This document shows positions 11,886 through 23,635 of a stretch of 64,000 nt of DNA, piece by piece. Within the stretch, counting starts at the first letter, position 1; the number at the start of each line of letters is the position of its first letter. Origin of the DNA: Macrostomum hystrix. Taxonomy: Eukaryota; Platyhelminthes; Macrostomidae. A model generated the notes under the pieces. The model searched no databases. It saw only the letters and a list, made by a program, of their open reading frames with translations, and had not been told where the DNA came from. The stretch covers positions 5,563,001-5,627,000 of the forward strand of contig CATNEN010000038.1 in NCBI GenBank assembly GCA_950097015.1, read 5' to 3'. Made by a program: the position numbers and the translations under genes.

Positions 11886-13924
11886 TCAGTTTCCCAGTTT
11901 TGCAGTGAGTTCGGTGAGCACAGCGGACAGGCTGGCAGGCTGGAAGCCGGGCCTGGCAACCAGGTACAGCTGGCAGGAGTCGCCGCGCACAGCATGGCAG
12001 CAGCAGTCGGACAGAGTCCAGCCCAGCTGCATCTTGCGCCGGGCAAGCAGGGGAGCTGCTGCGGCGTCGGCAGACTGATCCTCCGAGAACTGCGGAGCGC
12101 AGTGCGCGATGAGGCGCAGCAGGTGGTGCGCCGAGGACGTCCTGGACGCCGACACCAGGCAGCTGTTAGATCTGGCGTCGCGGAAGCAGAGGCAGTCGAT
12201 GTTCGGGTCCAGGCTGAGCTTGTCGGGCAGGCTGAGCTGGACATTGTTCAGGGCCTGAAGATTATCCATATTTAGCTAGTCTAGAACGATTCGACTCTTT
12301 GCCAAACAAAAACAAATAATTTGTTACACCTGCAATCTGGAGAAACAATCTGGAGAGTTTGAAGCACCGAGCCAGCTGAGCAATCTAATCTCAGGTGTTA
12401 CCTTATCGGCTTTACCTGGCACAGAGCTCCGCTCAGCGGTGACCAGACTGCCTCGGCGTGGCGCAGAATGTCGGTCAGGGTCGGCTGGCCGCCGCACACG
12501 CAGAGGACGCAGACGCCAGGCAGAAGCGTCACGGAGGCCAGCCGGAAAACCAGAGTTCGGCTCAGGCTGCCGATGTACACCGGCACGTCGGAGCTGCCGC
12601 TGGCGGCGGTGGCGAGTGCCAGGTGGGCCAGAAGGATCTGCTCAGTCGAGGACAGCAGGCGCCACTGTTGAGAGGCAGCGGCTCGTCGCCCGGCAACAAG
12701 CAGGCAGCCGTACTGGCAGGTGAACTTGGCCAAGTAGGCCGACAGCGCGCGCTCCAGTGCGGCCTCCTCGGACGCCTGGCTGCATCGCAGGACGCAGGGG
12801 GCGCAGAGCATCTCAGCTGGTCCGCAGGCGGTCATCAGCTGCGGCAGCAGGCAGCGCAGCGGCTGGAGTCGCTTTGCCGCGCTGGCCTGCAAATTGAGCG
12901 TGCGATTAGACTCAAACGAATGTGGTCTGGTTGCGGATTCAAGCTCAGGGACCTTGAATAGGGCGATTACCACTCGACCGCTTAACAAATAGCTAATACT
13001 ATAATAATAGCAATAATAATATTTGCAGGAGGGCTGCGGGCAACGGCACCTCATTTGGTGGCACTAGACCCGCAGCCAGCGAGGAGGCATTTCGCTGACT
13101 CCTGAGCACACACGCACACAGATATTGTACGCAGACATACACTCACACAGGGTGTGTACATATCCCCTGACTATCTCATCGTTCGGCAGTGTACAGTGGA
13201 TTGTGCCTTGCAGGTTGGTCCTCAAGGGCGTAAATTGCACGACAAGCACCCGAGCCTTCTCTCCACGGCCTCGCCCCAAATTAATGTGGCCTCGCCGCGG
13301 AATCGAGCTCAGGGACCTGCGCGAGAGGCAAACGCGTTAGAACGCTCTGTGACTGACTCCCAGCAAATATTATTATGTGTTCTACAAGTACGCTCGTTCA
13401 AACATCTGAGCAGTCATACCCACCTGCGGATCAGCCTCCGAGTGGAACAGCCTCACGGCGCCAGCCAGAAGGGAGGCGAGGCTGTCCAGCTCCTGGAGCT
13501 GCTGGCGGCAGCCGCAGGCGATCAGCACGCAGCTGAGGCCCGGGTGGATCTCGAACCATCTCGCCGAGTCGGCGCCGGTGCCGAGGCTCGAGGATGTTGC
13601 CCGACGAAGGTGGCAATGGCGTCGATCGGCGAACACCTCGCTAGTGACAAGCGTTGCCAGGGTGGCCTGATGAACAGGTAAGTCACGAATTGAGACCAAA
13701 CAAATGTTTTAAGCACTTCACACCTAGAAAGCATTGATGAGCGAGTTTACAAGGCAAAGGTACCACACCTGAAGCAACTCGGCCCGGTCCGCTGATTGTT
13801 GCCATGGCAACGGATCCTCACTATGGCGACAGCGGCAGCCGGCGGCCCCATTGTCCCATGTGAAAACAGGTCCAGCTGACTCCTGAGACCAGATACAAAC
13901 TATCAGGCGGCCTTGTAGCAGAGC
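11886..13924 (-). CDS. FUZ: Fuzzy, planar cell polarity effector (longin-type)
   Basis: Four exons on the minus strand, all phase 0: 13769-13924, 13424-13666, 12416-12886 and 11886-12254 (412 residues; vertebrate FUZ is about 418). The first visible exon (LIVCIWSQESAGPVF) corresponds to the FUZ longin start. The third carries CLLVAGRRAAAS, then DVPVYIGSLS and VTLLPGVCVLCVCGGQPTL, matching the most conserved FUZ block. The last exon ends LGN and stop, beside the tandem array. The starting Met must be on an upstream exon I could not place. Fuzzy works with Inturned and Wdpcp (the CPLANE complex) in ciliogenesis and polarity. Intron 2 contains two SINEs. Identification rests on remembered family motifs and is fairly firm. 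Confidence 0.82.
12898..12982 (-). mobile_element. SINE family A, head-only fragment, FUZ intron 2
   Basis: Contains only the tRNA-like head and first body bases (ggtcgagtggtaatc ... accacattcgtttgag), then ends about 15 bp before the FUZ exon 3 acceptor. It directly follows the tail of the next SINE. Confidence 0.7.
13005..13362 (-). mobile_element. SINE family A, full-length, FUZ intron 2
   Basis: Complete copy in the FUZ sense direction, with an ATT-type tail abutting the head-only fragment at 12898-12982. Confidence 0.85.
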
Positions 13925-16094
13925 CTGAAGTAAGAACTGTCCTTGCTGTTGCTTTTTAATTACAAATTTGTTGTTATTTTTTTAAAGAAAACACAGGAAG
14001 GATTTTGGTTTTGCTTGTCAGTAAAATTTAAACATTACTTATATCTAATTGTAGGGTAAAAATGTAAAACAAATTGCACATAATTATTCAAAACTGCATC
14101 CAGTTAACCTAGAAAGCGAACTTGTTTATTTTTCTTCACTCTAAAAATATATTAACTTTGCATAATATAATTTTATTATAAATCATACTGTTAAATATAA
14201 AGTATTCCAATCTGATTATTTCCTGTTTTTTGTGAAAATTATTTTGACACAGCTTATAAGACAATACTTTATTGCAGAAAGCTACCCTGATAAAAATTAC
14301 CTAAAATGGACAAACCAATTGTGACGCATTAATAATGCCCAACTTCCATCTGCATCTGCATTTTCCCTTTACATCTTACGTGAAATTAGGATGTTAATAC
14401 TAGCTTAACAAAAAATCGCATGATGAAAGAAGTGACATTAGACAAACTAATGACCTTAAAATGACTAGGTCATTGTCCAGACGACACCATTTAATCATAT
14501 TTGTTCGCATGAGTAGATGCATGCTGCTTACAGATCTAAGAAATACTGGCATTCCTGAGCATGTCAAATCTGTCCTCTGATCGATGCTATTTAATAAAGC
14601 CTAGAATTCTCAATTAGCTGTAAAAAAACAATTTTACAAAAAAACATCTAAATTTAAGGATTTCAGTTGCTTTTGTACGCCTTTTAAATGAATAGTGAGA
14701 ACTTTTTGTTTAAATAATAAATAGTGTACACGTTTTTGAAAATACAATTTTCATAGAATTTTCGCACAAATATCTAAGTTTTATTATATCAGAACGTTTT
14801 TCTTATGAAGAAAAAAATCATTAAATCATACAGTCATCGGCATATGATTTTTTATATTTGTTTTTTAATAAAACTGTAAACCTTGCCTTCATAAAGTCCT
14901 AACAGCGAAAACGGGCAAGTGCAACAGTTCGTGGGTCGTTTTTCTCGTATCTGGTAGCTATAATATATATTAGTGCGTCTATATTTATATCTATATTTAT
15001 CTATATTTATTTTTATTTATCTATCTTTCTTATCTATCTTATTTATCTATATTTATTCGAATAATTATGACTTAGTAGTAGGACTCTTCTACTCTAGACT
15101 TCACCATAGCAAAAATAAAACAAAAAATTATGACTTTTTTATGACCACTTATTCAATAATCAATCATCGCAATAAACTGGCTACACCTTCATAGTAGGGC
15201 CTACATGTGTAAGTGTGTCATGTGAGTGTGATGAATGTGATGTGATGTGATTAATGTAATGTGAATGTGATGCATGAATGATTCTTTAGTCTTGACTCTT
15301 ATGTCTATTCATATTTTATGTTCATAAATATGTCAGACATATCTACATAAAGTTTTATTGTGTTTGTTTTAGTTATAATTGTGATATGTAGCTACATGAC
15401 TTTTCCTTTATTGTATTTAAATACAATTACTAGAATTAGCTATACTTTTTTATTTCTTTGCCATTTGTTTTAATAGACCAAGCTAACTATTTTTGTGTAA
15501 ATTCAATCTTGTTAAAACTAAAAATACTATATTTAACCTTAACTACAACTTCTTAGCTTAGCTTTCACAATAAAAACAATAATAGCTTTAATATATTATA
15601 GCTACAAGATATGAGAAAAATTTACTGCTAAAATTTGGTGTTTTCTAATTCTAGTATTGTGTAGCCTAACCTGACTGTCTGTGTTGTTATTAGGCCTAGT
15701 GTTAGTTTTTAAGTTAGATAAAAAAGGTTGAATACTAGTTGGCTATTATTTGGATTTTTTTAAACTAACAATAATCAAAAGCTTTGGTGAGTTTTTTTGC
15801 AACCTTCACTTTTGTTATATGCATAATTAAATCATATTTGTGAGTTATTTTATTTAGCTTAGTTTTTAGCTTTTTAGGCTTTACTATTTATCTAAATTAG
15901 GCCTAACTTTATTCTTATTCACACTGAATTTTGTTTCTGTGAAGTAAAACCAGAACACTTGATTCAAGTACAATATTTTTTATTCTACTTTAAAATGCTT
16001 GAAAGGCTATTTGATGGGGGTGTATATGAACCTTAAAATAGTTAGTTTGCAATTCTATGTGTAGAATGTGTCAAATGATAATTTGTCATAAGGC
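13925..16094. other. AT-rich intergenic spacer
   Basis: No gene recognised over about 2.1 kb. It holds a tatctatattta microsatellite at about 14975-15055 and a gatgtgatgaatgtg stretch at 15210-15275. The upstream FUZ exon with the start codon may lie at its left end. Confidence 0.5.
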
Positions 16095-16245
16095 ATCCAA
16101 CTCTGGAACTAAGGTCCTTAAGCTTACATCTCTGGCAAAGCCACATCTGGGTGCAGCAATGGAGAAAAGGCTTAGTGGCTTGTTCTGAAATCCATGCCAA
16201 TGTAGGCCAACCCCAAAGCATAGTGTGTATCTACAATACATGTAC
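16095..16245 (+). mobile_element. SINE family A, old diverged copy
   Basis: Recognisable collinear matches to the SINE body (aaggtcctta, ggcaaagccacat, gagaaaaggctta, taggccaacccc), but with many substitutions. It lies just upstream of Kish-B. Confidence 0.6.
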
Positions 16246-16290
16246 ATTATCTAGCTATGCTAAACTTGTCTCATTGCAGCCAGTTCAATC

Positions 16291-16515
16291 ATGACTAATG
16301 CATACAGCTTTGATGGAGCTCTGGTGATGTCGCTGCTGTTTGTTTGCACCTGCGCTTATCTCCGCCGTGTGCCCCGCTTGCGCCAGTGGTGCTTCTCAGA
16401 GAAGTCCGGTCTCTGGGGCGTGCTGTACAAAGGCGCCGTGATTGGCGTTCGGCTTCATATTGCCGTGGCCATTGCCTGCCTCGTCATGGCCTTCTACGTG
16501 TTGTTTGTGCGTTGA
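16291..16515 (+). CDS. TMEM167B: Protein kish-B (TMEM167B)
   Basis: One 74-residue exon, the exact family length. It opens [12 protein letters not shown], continues [13 protein letters not shown], then [21 protein letters not shown] and ends [13 protein letters not shown], which matches Kish-B rather than Kish-A. Two membrane segments (about 8-24 and 53-71) flank a cytosolic loop. Kish proteins are small Golgi membrane proteins linked to the secretory pathway. A likely acceptor (cattgcag) sits 11-12 bp before the ATG, so the 5' UTR is probably interrupted by an intron or receives a spliced leader. Confidence 0.93.
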   Translation: MTNAYSFDGALVMSLLFVCTCAYLRRVPRLRQWCFSEKSGLWGVLYKGAVIGVRLHIAVAIACLVMAFYVLFVR

Positions 16516-16759
16516 AATCAACAATTATTAACTGCACTAACTAATATAATTGCCTGACATATTGGAGTTGCGGTTTTAACGAATCTTAATGACTGAGGAG
16601 GGGTCAAATATTCAACTGTAAGCTGGGTTGTCATCTAATATCACAATGCTTGCTAAAGTTTGCTGCATTTTATAGCTTGTTCTGTCTGTGTTCTATTTAG
16701 TATTTACTTCTATTGTCACAAAGCTCTCCTAAATATATTTGTAGCAACATTTTAAACAG

Positions 16760-17518
16760 CTTTTTATCTCCCTGCCTCTATCTCTGCCTCTATCTCTGCC
16801 TCTATCACTGCCTCTATCCCAGCCTCTATGCCTCTATCCCTGCCTCTATCTCTGCCTCTATCCCTGCCTCTACCCCAGCCTCTATCTCTGCCTCTATCTC
16901 TGCCTCTATCCCTGCCTCTATCCCTGCCTCTATCTCTGCCTCTATCTCTGCCTCTATCCCAGCCTCTATCCCTGCCTCTATCTCTGCCTCTATCCCTGCC
17001 TCTACCCCAGCCTCTATCTCTGCCTCTATCCCTGCCTCTATCCCTGCCTCTATCCCTGCCTCTATCCCTGCCTCTATCCCTGCCTCTACCCCAGCCTCTA
17101 TCTCTGCCTCTATCCCTGCCTCTATCTCTGCCTCTATCTCTGCCTCTATCCCAGCCTCTATCCCTGCCTCTATCTCTGCCTCTATCCCTGCCTCTACCCC
17201 AGCCTCTATCTCTGCCTCTATCCCTGCCTCTATCCCTGCCTCTATCCCTGCCTCTATTCCAGCTGCCTCTATCCCTGCCTCTATCCCTGCCTCTATCCCT
17301 CCCTTTATCCCTGCCTCTATCTCGGCCTCTATCTATGCCTCTATCCCTGCCTCTATCTCGGCCTCTATCCCAGCCTCTATCCCAGCCTCTATTCCAGCTG
17401 CCTCTATCCCTGCCTCTATCCCTGCCTCTATCTCTGCCTCTATCTCGGCCTCTATCTATGCCTCTATCCCTGCCTCTATCTCGGCCTCTATCTATGCCTC
17501 TATCCCTGCCTGCATATC
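16760..17518. repeat. Minisatellite, 12-bp unit, downstream of Kish-B
   Basis: About 62 units of tctgcctctatc and ccagcctctatc variants. It is pyrimidine-rich on the plus strand and open in frame because the period is 12; it is not coding. Confidence 0.92.
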
Positions 17519-18450
17519 TTAGTTTAGTGCCAACAAAGAGATGGAAAAATGTGTTTCTACTTTAAATAGTCTGTTAATTGTTTGCGGTATTTATATTCAC
17601 AATATATTGTCACATTGTCTTGTTTTTTTCTCTTTTATAGTTGCGTACATTGCAGACTTGTTGCGCGGTAAAACAAAATTTTAATTGATTGAACAAAGAA
17701 TATCACGATAACATTCTCTCATCTCTAAACAAAAGTGCTTTATTTTTCTCTTTAATTCTGGTGACTTCTGGTAGAGTTTTGATAGCCTTAGGCTTATCTT
17801 TGGCAAATATGGTTGAGGCTGGCACTGAGGTTTGTTCTCAAATAAAATATGTAAATATATATTGTTCATCTGATACTGACATAAAACATGCCAGTTCTTA
17901 ATGACTAGCTTTTGTTGTTTTGTTTTTTACTAATTGGTTACTTGGTAATCTGTAATCATGTATGTATGTATACCTCTCATATTATTAATATATCTTTTTT
18001 TATTATTAACAAAATTAATATTTCGTTAGGTCTCGCTAGTTTTAGCAATTCCGTTACTTTCTCAATTTAGATATTTTCAAAAGTTCCGGTAATCGTTACT
18101 CCAATCGTTACTCCATTATAAATTGTTACAATTTCACAATGACAGTAGGTGAAACTGTACATTTTAGAGTTTGTGCGTCCATAAATATTATAATAATACG
18201 TTTTTTAATTTAAAGTAATGTTTCTTAGTTTTTAAGCCACCAAAATACGTTATTTTTTATTACGTTACTTTTTTTCAATTAGTTACTTTCTAAAGTGTGT
18301 AAGTTCTCAAAACTCACTTGTTTTGTAATTTAAAAAGTTTGTTTTTCAAAACTACGTTACTTTAAAAAAGATCGTTGGTTTTCTAATCGTTACTTTTATA
18401 CTTCCGTTTCTTTGCAATCTGCAACCTAATCGTTAATTTCAGTGCAGGGC
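17519..18450. other. AT-rich spacer before the phosphatase gene
   Basis: No gene recognised. From about 18000 it has loosely repeated cgttactttt motifs resembling those in the following intron. Confidence 0.4.
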
Positions 18451-19980
18451 ATGTCGCCATCGTCGCAGTTACGTCTGTCGCTGTCCATTGTGTCGCACGC
18501 TGCCGCCCTGCTAGCGGTGGTGGTGCCGCTCATTGTGTTGCACTCCGGTATCAGGCCTGTCTCACGGGTCTTCTTCTGTACAGACGAGAGCCTCTCCTAT
18601 CCCTACAAGCAGGACACCGTGTCCTTCCCTCTGGCGGTGGGCGCCGGCATCGGCGTTACCTTGGTAACCATCCTGGTGGTTGAAGCGCTCCGGTTGCTAG
18701 GCGGCCAGCCGGGATGCCGCGGTCCCCTGACCGACTGTCTGGAACGCCGGCTTTCTGAACGCACCGCCGGCTACGTCAGCGCCCTCATGCAGGCCTTCTT
18801 CGCCGCGAAATTCGGCGCCCTCTGTACCGAGCTGGTCACGCAGGCCAGCAAGCTCGGCTTCGGCAGGCCGCGGCCGTACTTTCTGGCCGCCTGCCAGCTG
18901 CTGAATGCCAGCGCCTGCCGGCCCGGCCTGCCGCTGGATCCGCTAGAAGCCTGCGGCGCCGCCACCGCGGCTGCCAAAGTGCTGGACGAAGCCAGACTGT
19001 CGTTCCCCAGCGGACACTCGTCATTCTGCATATTCGTGGCCACTTTCCTGGCGCTCTACCTGCATGCTCGGCTAGCATTTTCGCATCCGATGCACGCACT
19101 GAAGAATGTCTGTCAGCTGAGCCTGCTGGTGCTTGGCGGGTGAGTTCTTAACTGTTGTCTGAATTCCGTTATCAACTTCCGTTTGTTTTCAACTTCCGTT
19201 AATTTTCAACTTCCGTTTGTTTTTAACTTCCTTTTTTTCAACGTTCGTAAATTTTAACTTCTATTACTTTTTTACTTCCTTTTCTTTGACTTTCGAAACA
19301 TACTTTCGACTTTTAAAATGAACTGTAATAATTTACATGCGTTTAGTTTTCAACATTTTTAAAATAATTTTTTTATTTTCGTGTTTTATAAACTTCATTT
19401 ACTAATTTTTCCTTTGTACTATTTTGTCATTGACCGCTGTGAGCTTTCAATTTTTCATTTGTCATCGAGTTCCGTTAAATATTGACTTCTCTTAATTATC
19501 GACTTGCGTTAATTATCTACTTCCGTTAATTATCGACTTCCGTTAATTATCTACTTCCGTTGATTATCGACTTCGGTTTTGTGTATACTTTTTAATATCG
19601 ATAATTTTTATCCCTATAAAACTTCGTTTTCATTGTTTGGCGGCTTCCATTAATGATTATTTGCGAAATATTTTTTGGCGATTTCCTATACTTTACTATG
19701 AGTAGAAATGTGAACATTTTACTAAAACGCTATTAAATACAATTTCAGGTACGTTTGCATGTCGCGCGTGTCTGACTACCATCATCACTGGAGCGACATT
19801 CTGGCCGGCGGCTTCATCGGCGCCTTCTTCGGCTTCCTGATGTCGCTGAAATTCGCCTCCGGCCTGTCGGTCTATCGGCCGCAGCGATTGGTCGTGAGTG
19901 ACGGCAGCGCCACCAGCTACGAGCTGGTCGGCTCGACTGGCACCCCCGAACCGGTTGGAAAAACCGCGGATTTTCCCTGA
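18451..19980 (+). CDS. Phospholipid (lipid phosphate) phosphatase, PAP2 family
   Basis: Two exons, 18451-19139 and 19749-19980, give 306 residues, normal for PLPP1-3. The three catalytic motifs are intact: KLGFGRPRP at 134-142, PSGH at 186-189, and SRVSDYHHHWSD at 235-246 (first His nucleophile, Asp partner). The conserved FFCTDESLSYPYK follows TM1, and about six membrane segments are present. The enzyme removes phosphate from phosphatidic acid, lysophosphatidate and similar lipids at the outer face of the plasma membrane. NASAC near 152 is a possible glycosylation site in the catalytic loop. An acceptor (ttaatttcag) lies 8 bp before the ATG. The intron is 609 bp, built of loosely repeated cttccgttaatt motifs. 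Confidence 0.93.
19190..19640. repeat. Degenerate repeat, phosphatase intron
   Basis: Irregular repeats of acttccgttaattatcg and diverged forms fill most of the intron. It looks like an old, decayed minisatellite. Confidence 0.6.
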
Positions 19981-20098
19981 AATCAAATTTTGCTGTTATA
20001 GCTGAGAATAGCAGAGTAAGATTTTCAATTTAAATGGTGTAAAATTTGTCTTCTCGAGGTCAGTGTTGGTTGGTCAGTTATAGTTATTTTAGTTTTTT

Positions 20099-20104
20099 AA
20101 ATAA
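20099..20104 (+). terminator. Poly(A) signal AATAAA for the phosphatase
   Basis: Canonical AATAAA 119 bp after the stop codon, followed by a T-rich stretch. Confidence 0.5.
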
Positions 20105-20449
20105 ATTCTAACATTGTTAGACTTTTATTTCTCTTATTTCGTTAGTTTTAAGTAAATATTAAATTTGGTTTAAAGTTGCTAACACTGACATCTCGATTTA
20201 ACGGCAGGTTTTTTTAATTACGGCTTTTAGTATTTTTTTCCTGGCCATGTTTCCTTGCTAAACTTGCTAAACTAACTTTGCTGGTGCTTTGTCATTTTAC
20301 AGTCCTTGTATTTTGTATTAATCTCAAAATAGAAAACTAACATTACCTGAATCACATTAACAATTTTTTTTCTTAGCTGTGTATTGTCTTGCTTTTTTAA
20401 CATTTCATGGCTGCTTTTTAATAACAGTTTTTTCTCGTGTTAATAGCTT

Positions 20450-22262
20450 TTTGCTAAGTGCGTTTAAAACAGTTTAATGAGTGTGTTTAGGACTGTTTAC
20501 TGAGTGTGTTTAAGACTGTTTACTGAGTGTGTTTAAGACTGTTTACTGAGTGTGTTTAAGACTGTTTACTGATTGTGTTTAGGACTGTTTACTGAGTGTG
20601 TTTAGGACTGTTTACTGAGTGTGTTTAGGACTGTTTACTGAGTGTGTTTAGGACTGTTTACTGAGTGTGTTTAGGACTGTTTACTGAGTGTGTTTAGGAC
20701 TGTTTACTGAGTGTGTTTAGGACTGTTTACTGAGTGTGTTTAAGACAGTTAACTGAGTGTGTTTAAGACTGTTTACTGAGTGTGTTTAAGACAGTTAACT
20801 GAGTGTGTTTAAGACTGTTTACTGAGTGTGTTTAAGACAGTTAACTGAGTGTATTTAAGACTGTTTACTGAGTGTGTTTAGGACTGTTTACTGAGTGTGT
20901 TTAAGACTGTTTACTGAGTGTGTTTAGGACTGTTTACTGAGTGTGTTTAAGACTGTTTACTGAGTGTGTTTAGGACTGTTTACTGAGTGTGTTTAGGACT
21001 GTTTACTGAGTGTGTTTAAGACTGTTTACTGAGTGTGTCTAGGACTGTTTACTGAGTGTGTTTAGGACTGTTTACTGAGTGTGTTTAGGACTGTTTACTG
21101 AGTGTGTTTAGGACTGTTTACTGAGTGTGTTTAGGACTGTTTACTGAGTGTGTTTAGGACTGTTTACTGAGTGTGTTTAAGACAGTTAACTGAGTGTATT
21201 TAAGACTGTTTACTGAGTGTGTTTAGGACTGTTTACTGAGTGTGTTTAAGACTGTTTACTGAGTGTGTTTAGGACTGTTTACTGAGTGTGTTTAAGACTG
21301 TTTACTGAGTGTGTTTAGGACTGTTTACTGAGTGTGTTTACGACTGTTTACTGAGTGTGTTTAGGACTGTTTACTGAGTGTGTTTAGGACAGTTTAATGA
21401 GTGTGTTTAGGACTGTTTACTGAGTGTGTTTAAGACTGTTTACTGAGTGTGTTTAGGACTGTTTACTGAGTGTGTTTAGGACTGTTTACTGAGTGTGTTA
21501 AGGACTGTTTACTGAGTGTGTTTAGGACTGTTTACTGAGTGTGTTTAGGACTGTTTACTGAGTGTGTTAAGGACTGTTTACTGAGTGTGTTTAGGACTGT
21601 TTACTGAGTGTGTTAAGGACTGTTTACTGAGTGTGTTTAGGACTGTTTACTGAGTGTGTTTAGGACTGTTTACTGAGTGTGTTTAGGACTGTTTACTGAG
21701 TGTGTTTAGGACTGTTTACTGAGTGTGTTTAGGACTGTTTACTGAGTGTATTTAAGACTGTTTACTGAGTGTATTTAAGACTGTTTACTGAGTGTGTTTA
21801 GGACTGTTTACTGATTGTGTTTAGGACTGTTTACTGAGTGTGTTTAAGTCTGTTTACTGAGTGTGTTTAGGACTGTTTACTGAGTGTGTTTAAGACTGTT
21901 TACTGAGTGTGTTTAGGACTGTTTACTGAGTGTGTTTAGGACTGTTTACTGAGTGTGTCTAGGACTGTTTACTGAGTGTGTTTAAGACTGTTTACTGAGT
22001 GTGTTTAAGTCTGTTTACTGAGTGTGTTTAAGACTGTTTACTGAGTGTGTTTAAGACTGTTTACTGAGTGTGTTTAGGACTGTTTACTGAGTGTGTTTAG
22101 GACTGTTTACTGAGTGTGTCTAGGACTGTTTACTGAGTGTGTTTAAGACTGTTTACTGAGTGTGTTTAAGTCTGTTTACTGAGTGTGTTTAAGACTGTTT
22201 ACTGAGTGTGTTTAAGACTGTTTACTGAGTGTGTTTAAGAATTTTTTTACTGAGTGTGTTTA
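20450..22262. repeat. Minisatellite, 23-bp unit, about 1.8 kb
   Basis: About 78 units containing gtgtttaggactgtttactg, with aag/agg, gtc and cta variants. A seven-unit block (161 bp) is duplicated near 21950 and 22111. It is intergenic. Confidence 0.95.
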
Positions 22263-22829
22263 AAAGTGTTTTAGCAATTTTGCTCGAAGCAGTTTTTTCT
22301 GAGGTCTCCAACAATTTATTTATATTTTGAACTGCGTTTTCTGATACCAAACACACACATTTTTGGTATGTTTTTTCTCGTGATATATTTTCTTTACACA
22401 TTATTTTCATTCCAATTCTGTTAGCTAACTTCGGCTAAGACATTTTCCCAGCATTATACTTTTTAATTGTTTCTACTCGTAGATTGGATATTGGATATAA
22501 ATTTTAATCTACTCTATGGTGTTCTCAATAGCTTATTTTATTCAAATTATTCAATACATCGTTGAAGTGTCGTCTTGCGTCTAGTCCATTTATCGATGAT
22601 TTATTAAATTAGTAAACTCAGTTCATAGCTAGCATAGCTTTCAATTGACATTAGCCTCAGAAGTTGTTATTGAGCTAAGTTAGCAGCTTAGTGCTTATCT
22701 GTCACAGTCAGTTACAGTTTAACTTGGATAAATTTTGTGAGTTGAATCTCTGTGCAAATTATGCCACCAGGCGTTAGTTACTTAGCAGTTCACTTGGCTG
22801 GAGTAAAACTTTAAGTGTGCCGCACCTAT
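22263..22829. other. AT-rich spacer
   Basis: I see no gene or repeat beyond the end of the preceding array. Confidence 0.4.
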
Positions 22830-22955
22830 TTCACCCCAGTTTTATTACTGATGCACATTTAACAGCTGGGTGAACTGAAGCAATGTTGAGTAGGGAGTCG
22901 AGGCACCGACCTACAAGCCGTGAGTCCAACGCTTTAATCACTAGCCTTCTACTGT
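22830..22955 (-). mobile_element. SINE family C fragment
   Basis: The minus strand gives a tRNA-like head (ggctagtgattaaagcg, ggactcacg) and the shared centre cattgcttcagttcaccca. It is truncated relative to the copy at 26985-27232. Confidence 0.65.
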
Positions 22956-22984
22956 TTTGTGTGTCAAATCTAAATTTTAGTAGT

Positions 22985-23347
22985 AAAAATAATAATTGCA
23001 GAAGGGCTGCGGGCAGTGGCACATCATTTGGTGACACTGGACCCGCAGCCAGCGTGGAGGCAATTCTGCCCATTTCGCTGACTCCTGAGCACACACGCAC
23101 ACGGATACTGTACGCAGGCATACGCTCACACAGGTGTGTACATCTGCACTGACTTTCTCATCGTCAGGCAGTGTAAACTTGACTGTGCCTTGGGGGTTGG
23201 CCCTCAAGGGCGTAAATTGCACGACAAGCCCCCAAGCCTTCTCTCCGCGGCTGCGCCCCAAATAAATGTGGCCTCGCCGCGGAATCGAGCTCAGGGACCT
23301 TGGCGCGAGAGGCAAACTCTTTAGACCGTTCTGCCACCGACCCCCTC
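22985..23347 (-). mobile_element. SINE family A, full-length
   Basis: Head at 23345 (gtggcagaacggtc on the minus strand), complete body and an AT-rich tail near 22985. The family C fragment follows its tail in the same orientation. Confidence 0.85.
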
Positions 23348-23635
23348 TCAACTTTTTAGTTTGCCTTTATGATATATTTAAATATATGAAATGTTGATTG
23401 GTTGTGTTCCAATCTGTATATTGGGTGCTTTGATCTGTCCTGCTTGTTAGTTTGCCAAGTTAGAATTTCTCTAACCCAGCCGGCAGTCCAGCCTACTAGA
23501 AACCCATCTGATTGGTCCAGCTTTGACTGCGTCCAATGGCTTGGCAGTGTCGGGTCTGGCAGTTAAGAACCCCGTGGCGCTTGCTTAGTCCACACCGGGC
23601 CGTGACCAGCAGGGAGACTGCGCCGCAGATCCAGC

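Noticed and set aside
12398-13054. Extra N-terminal residues of the FUZ third exon (KYYYCYYYSISYLL...)
   Set aside because: They are translated SINE tail and head; the acceptor at 12887 starts the true exon.
13522-13734. Alternative FUZ exon 2 frame (SPIDAIATFVGQH), which first suggested a frameshift
   Set aside because: The frame running ATLATLVTSEVFADRR to ARWFEIHPG joins both neighbouring exons in phase 0 with good splice sites, so no frameshift is needed.
20450-22262. CRISPR-like regular repeat array
   Set aside because: Units are directly adjacent with no unique spacers and no cas genes, and the DNA is eukaryotic.
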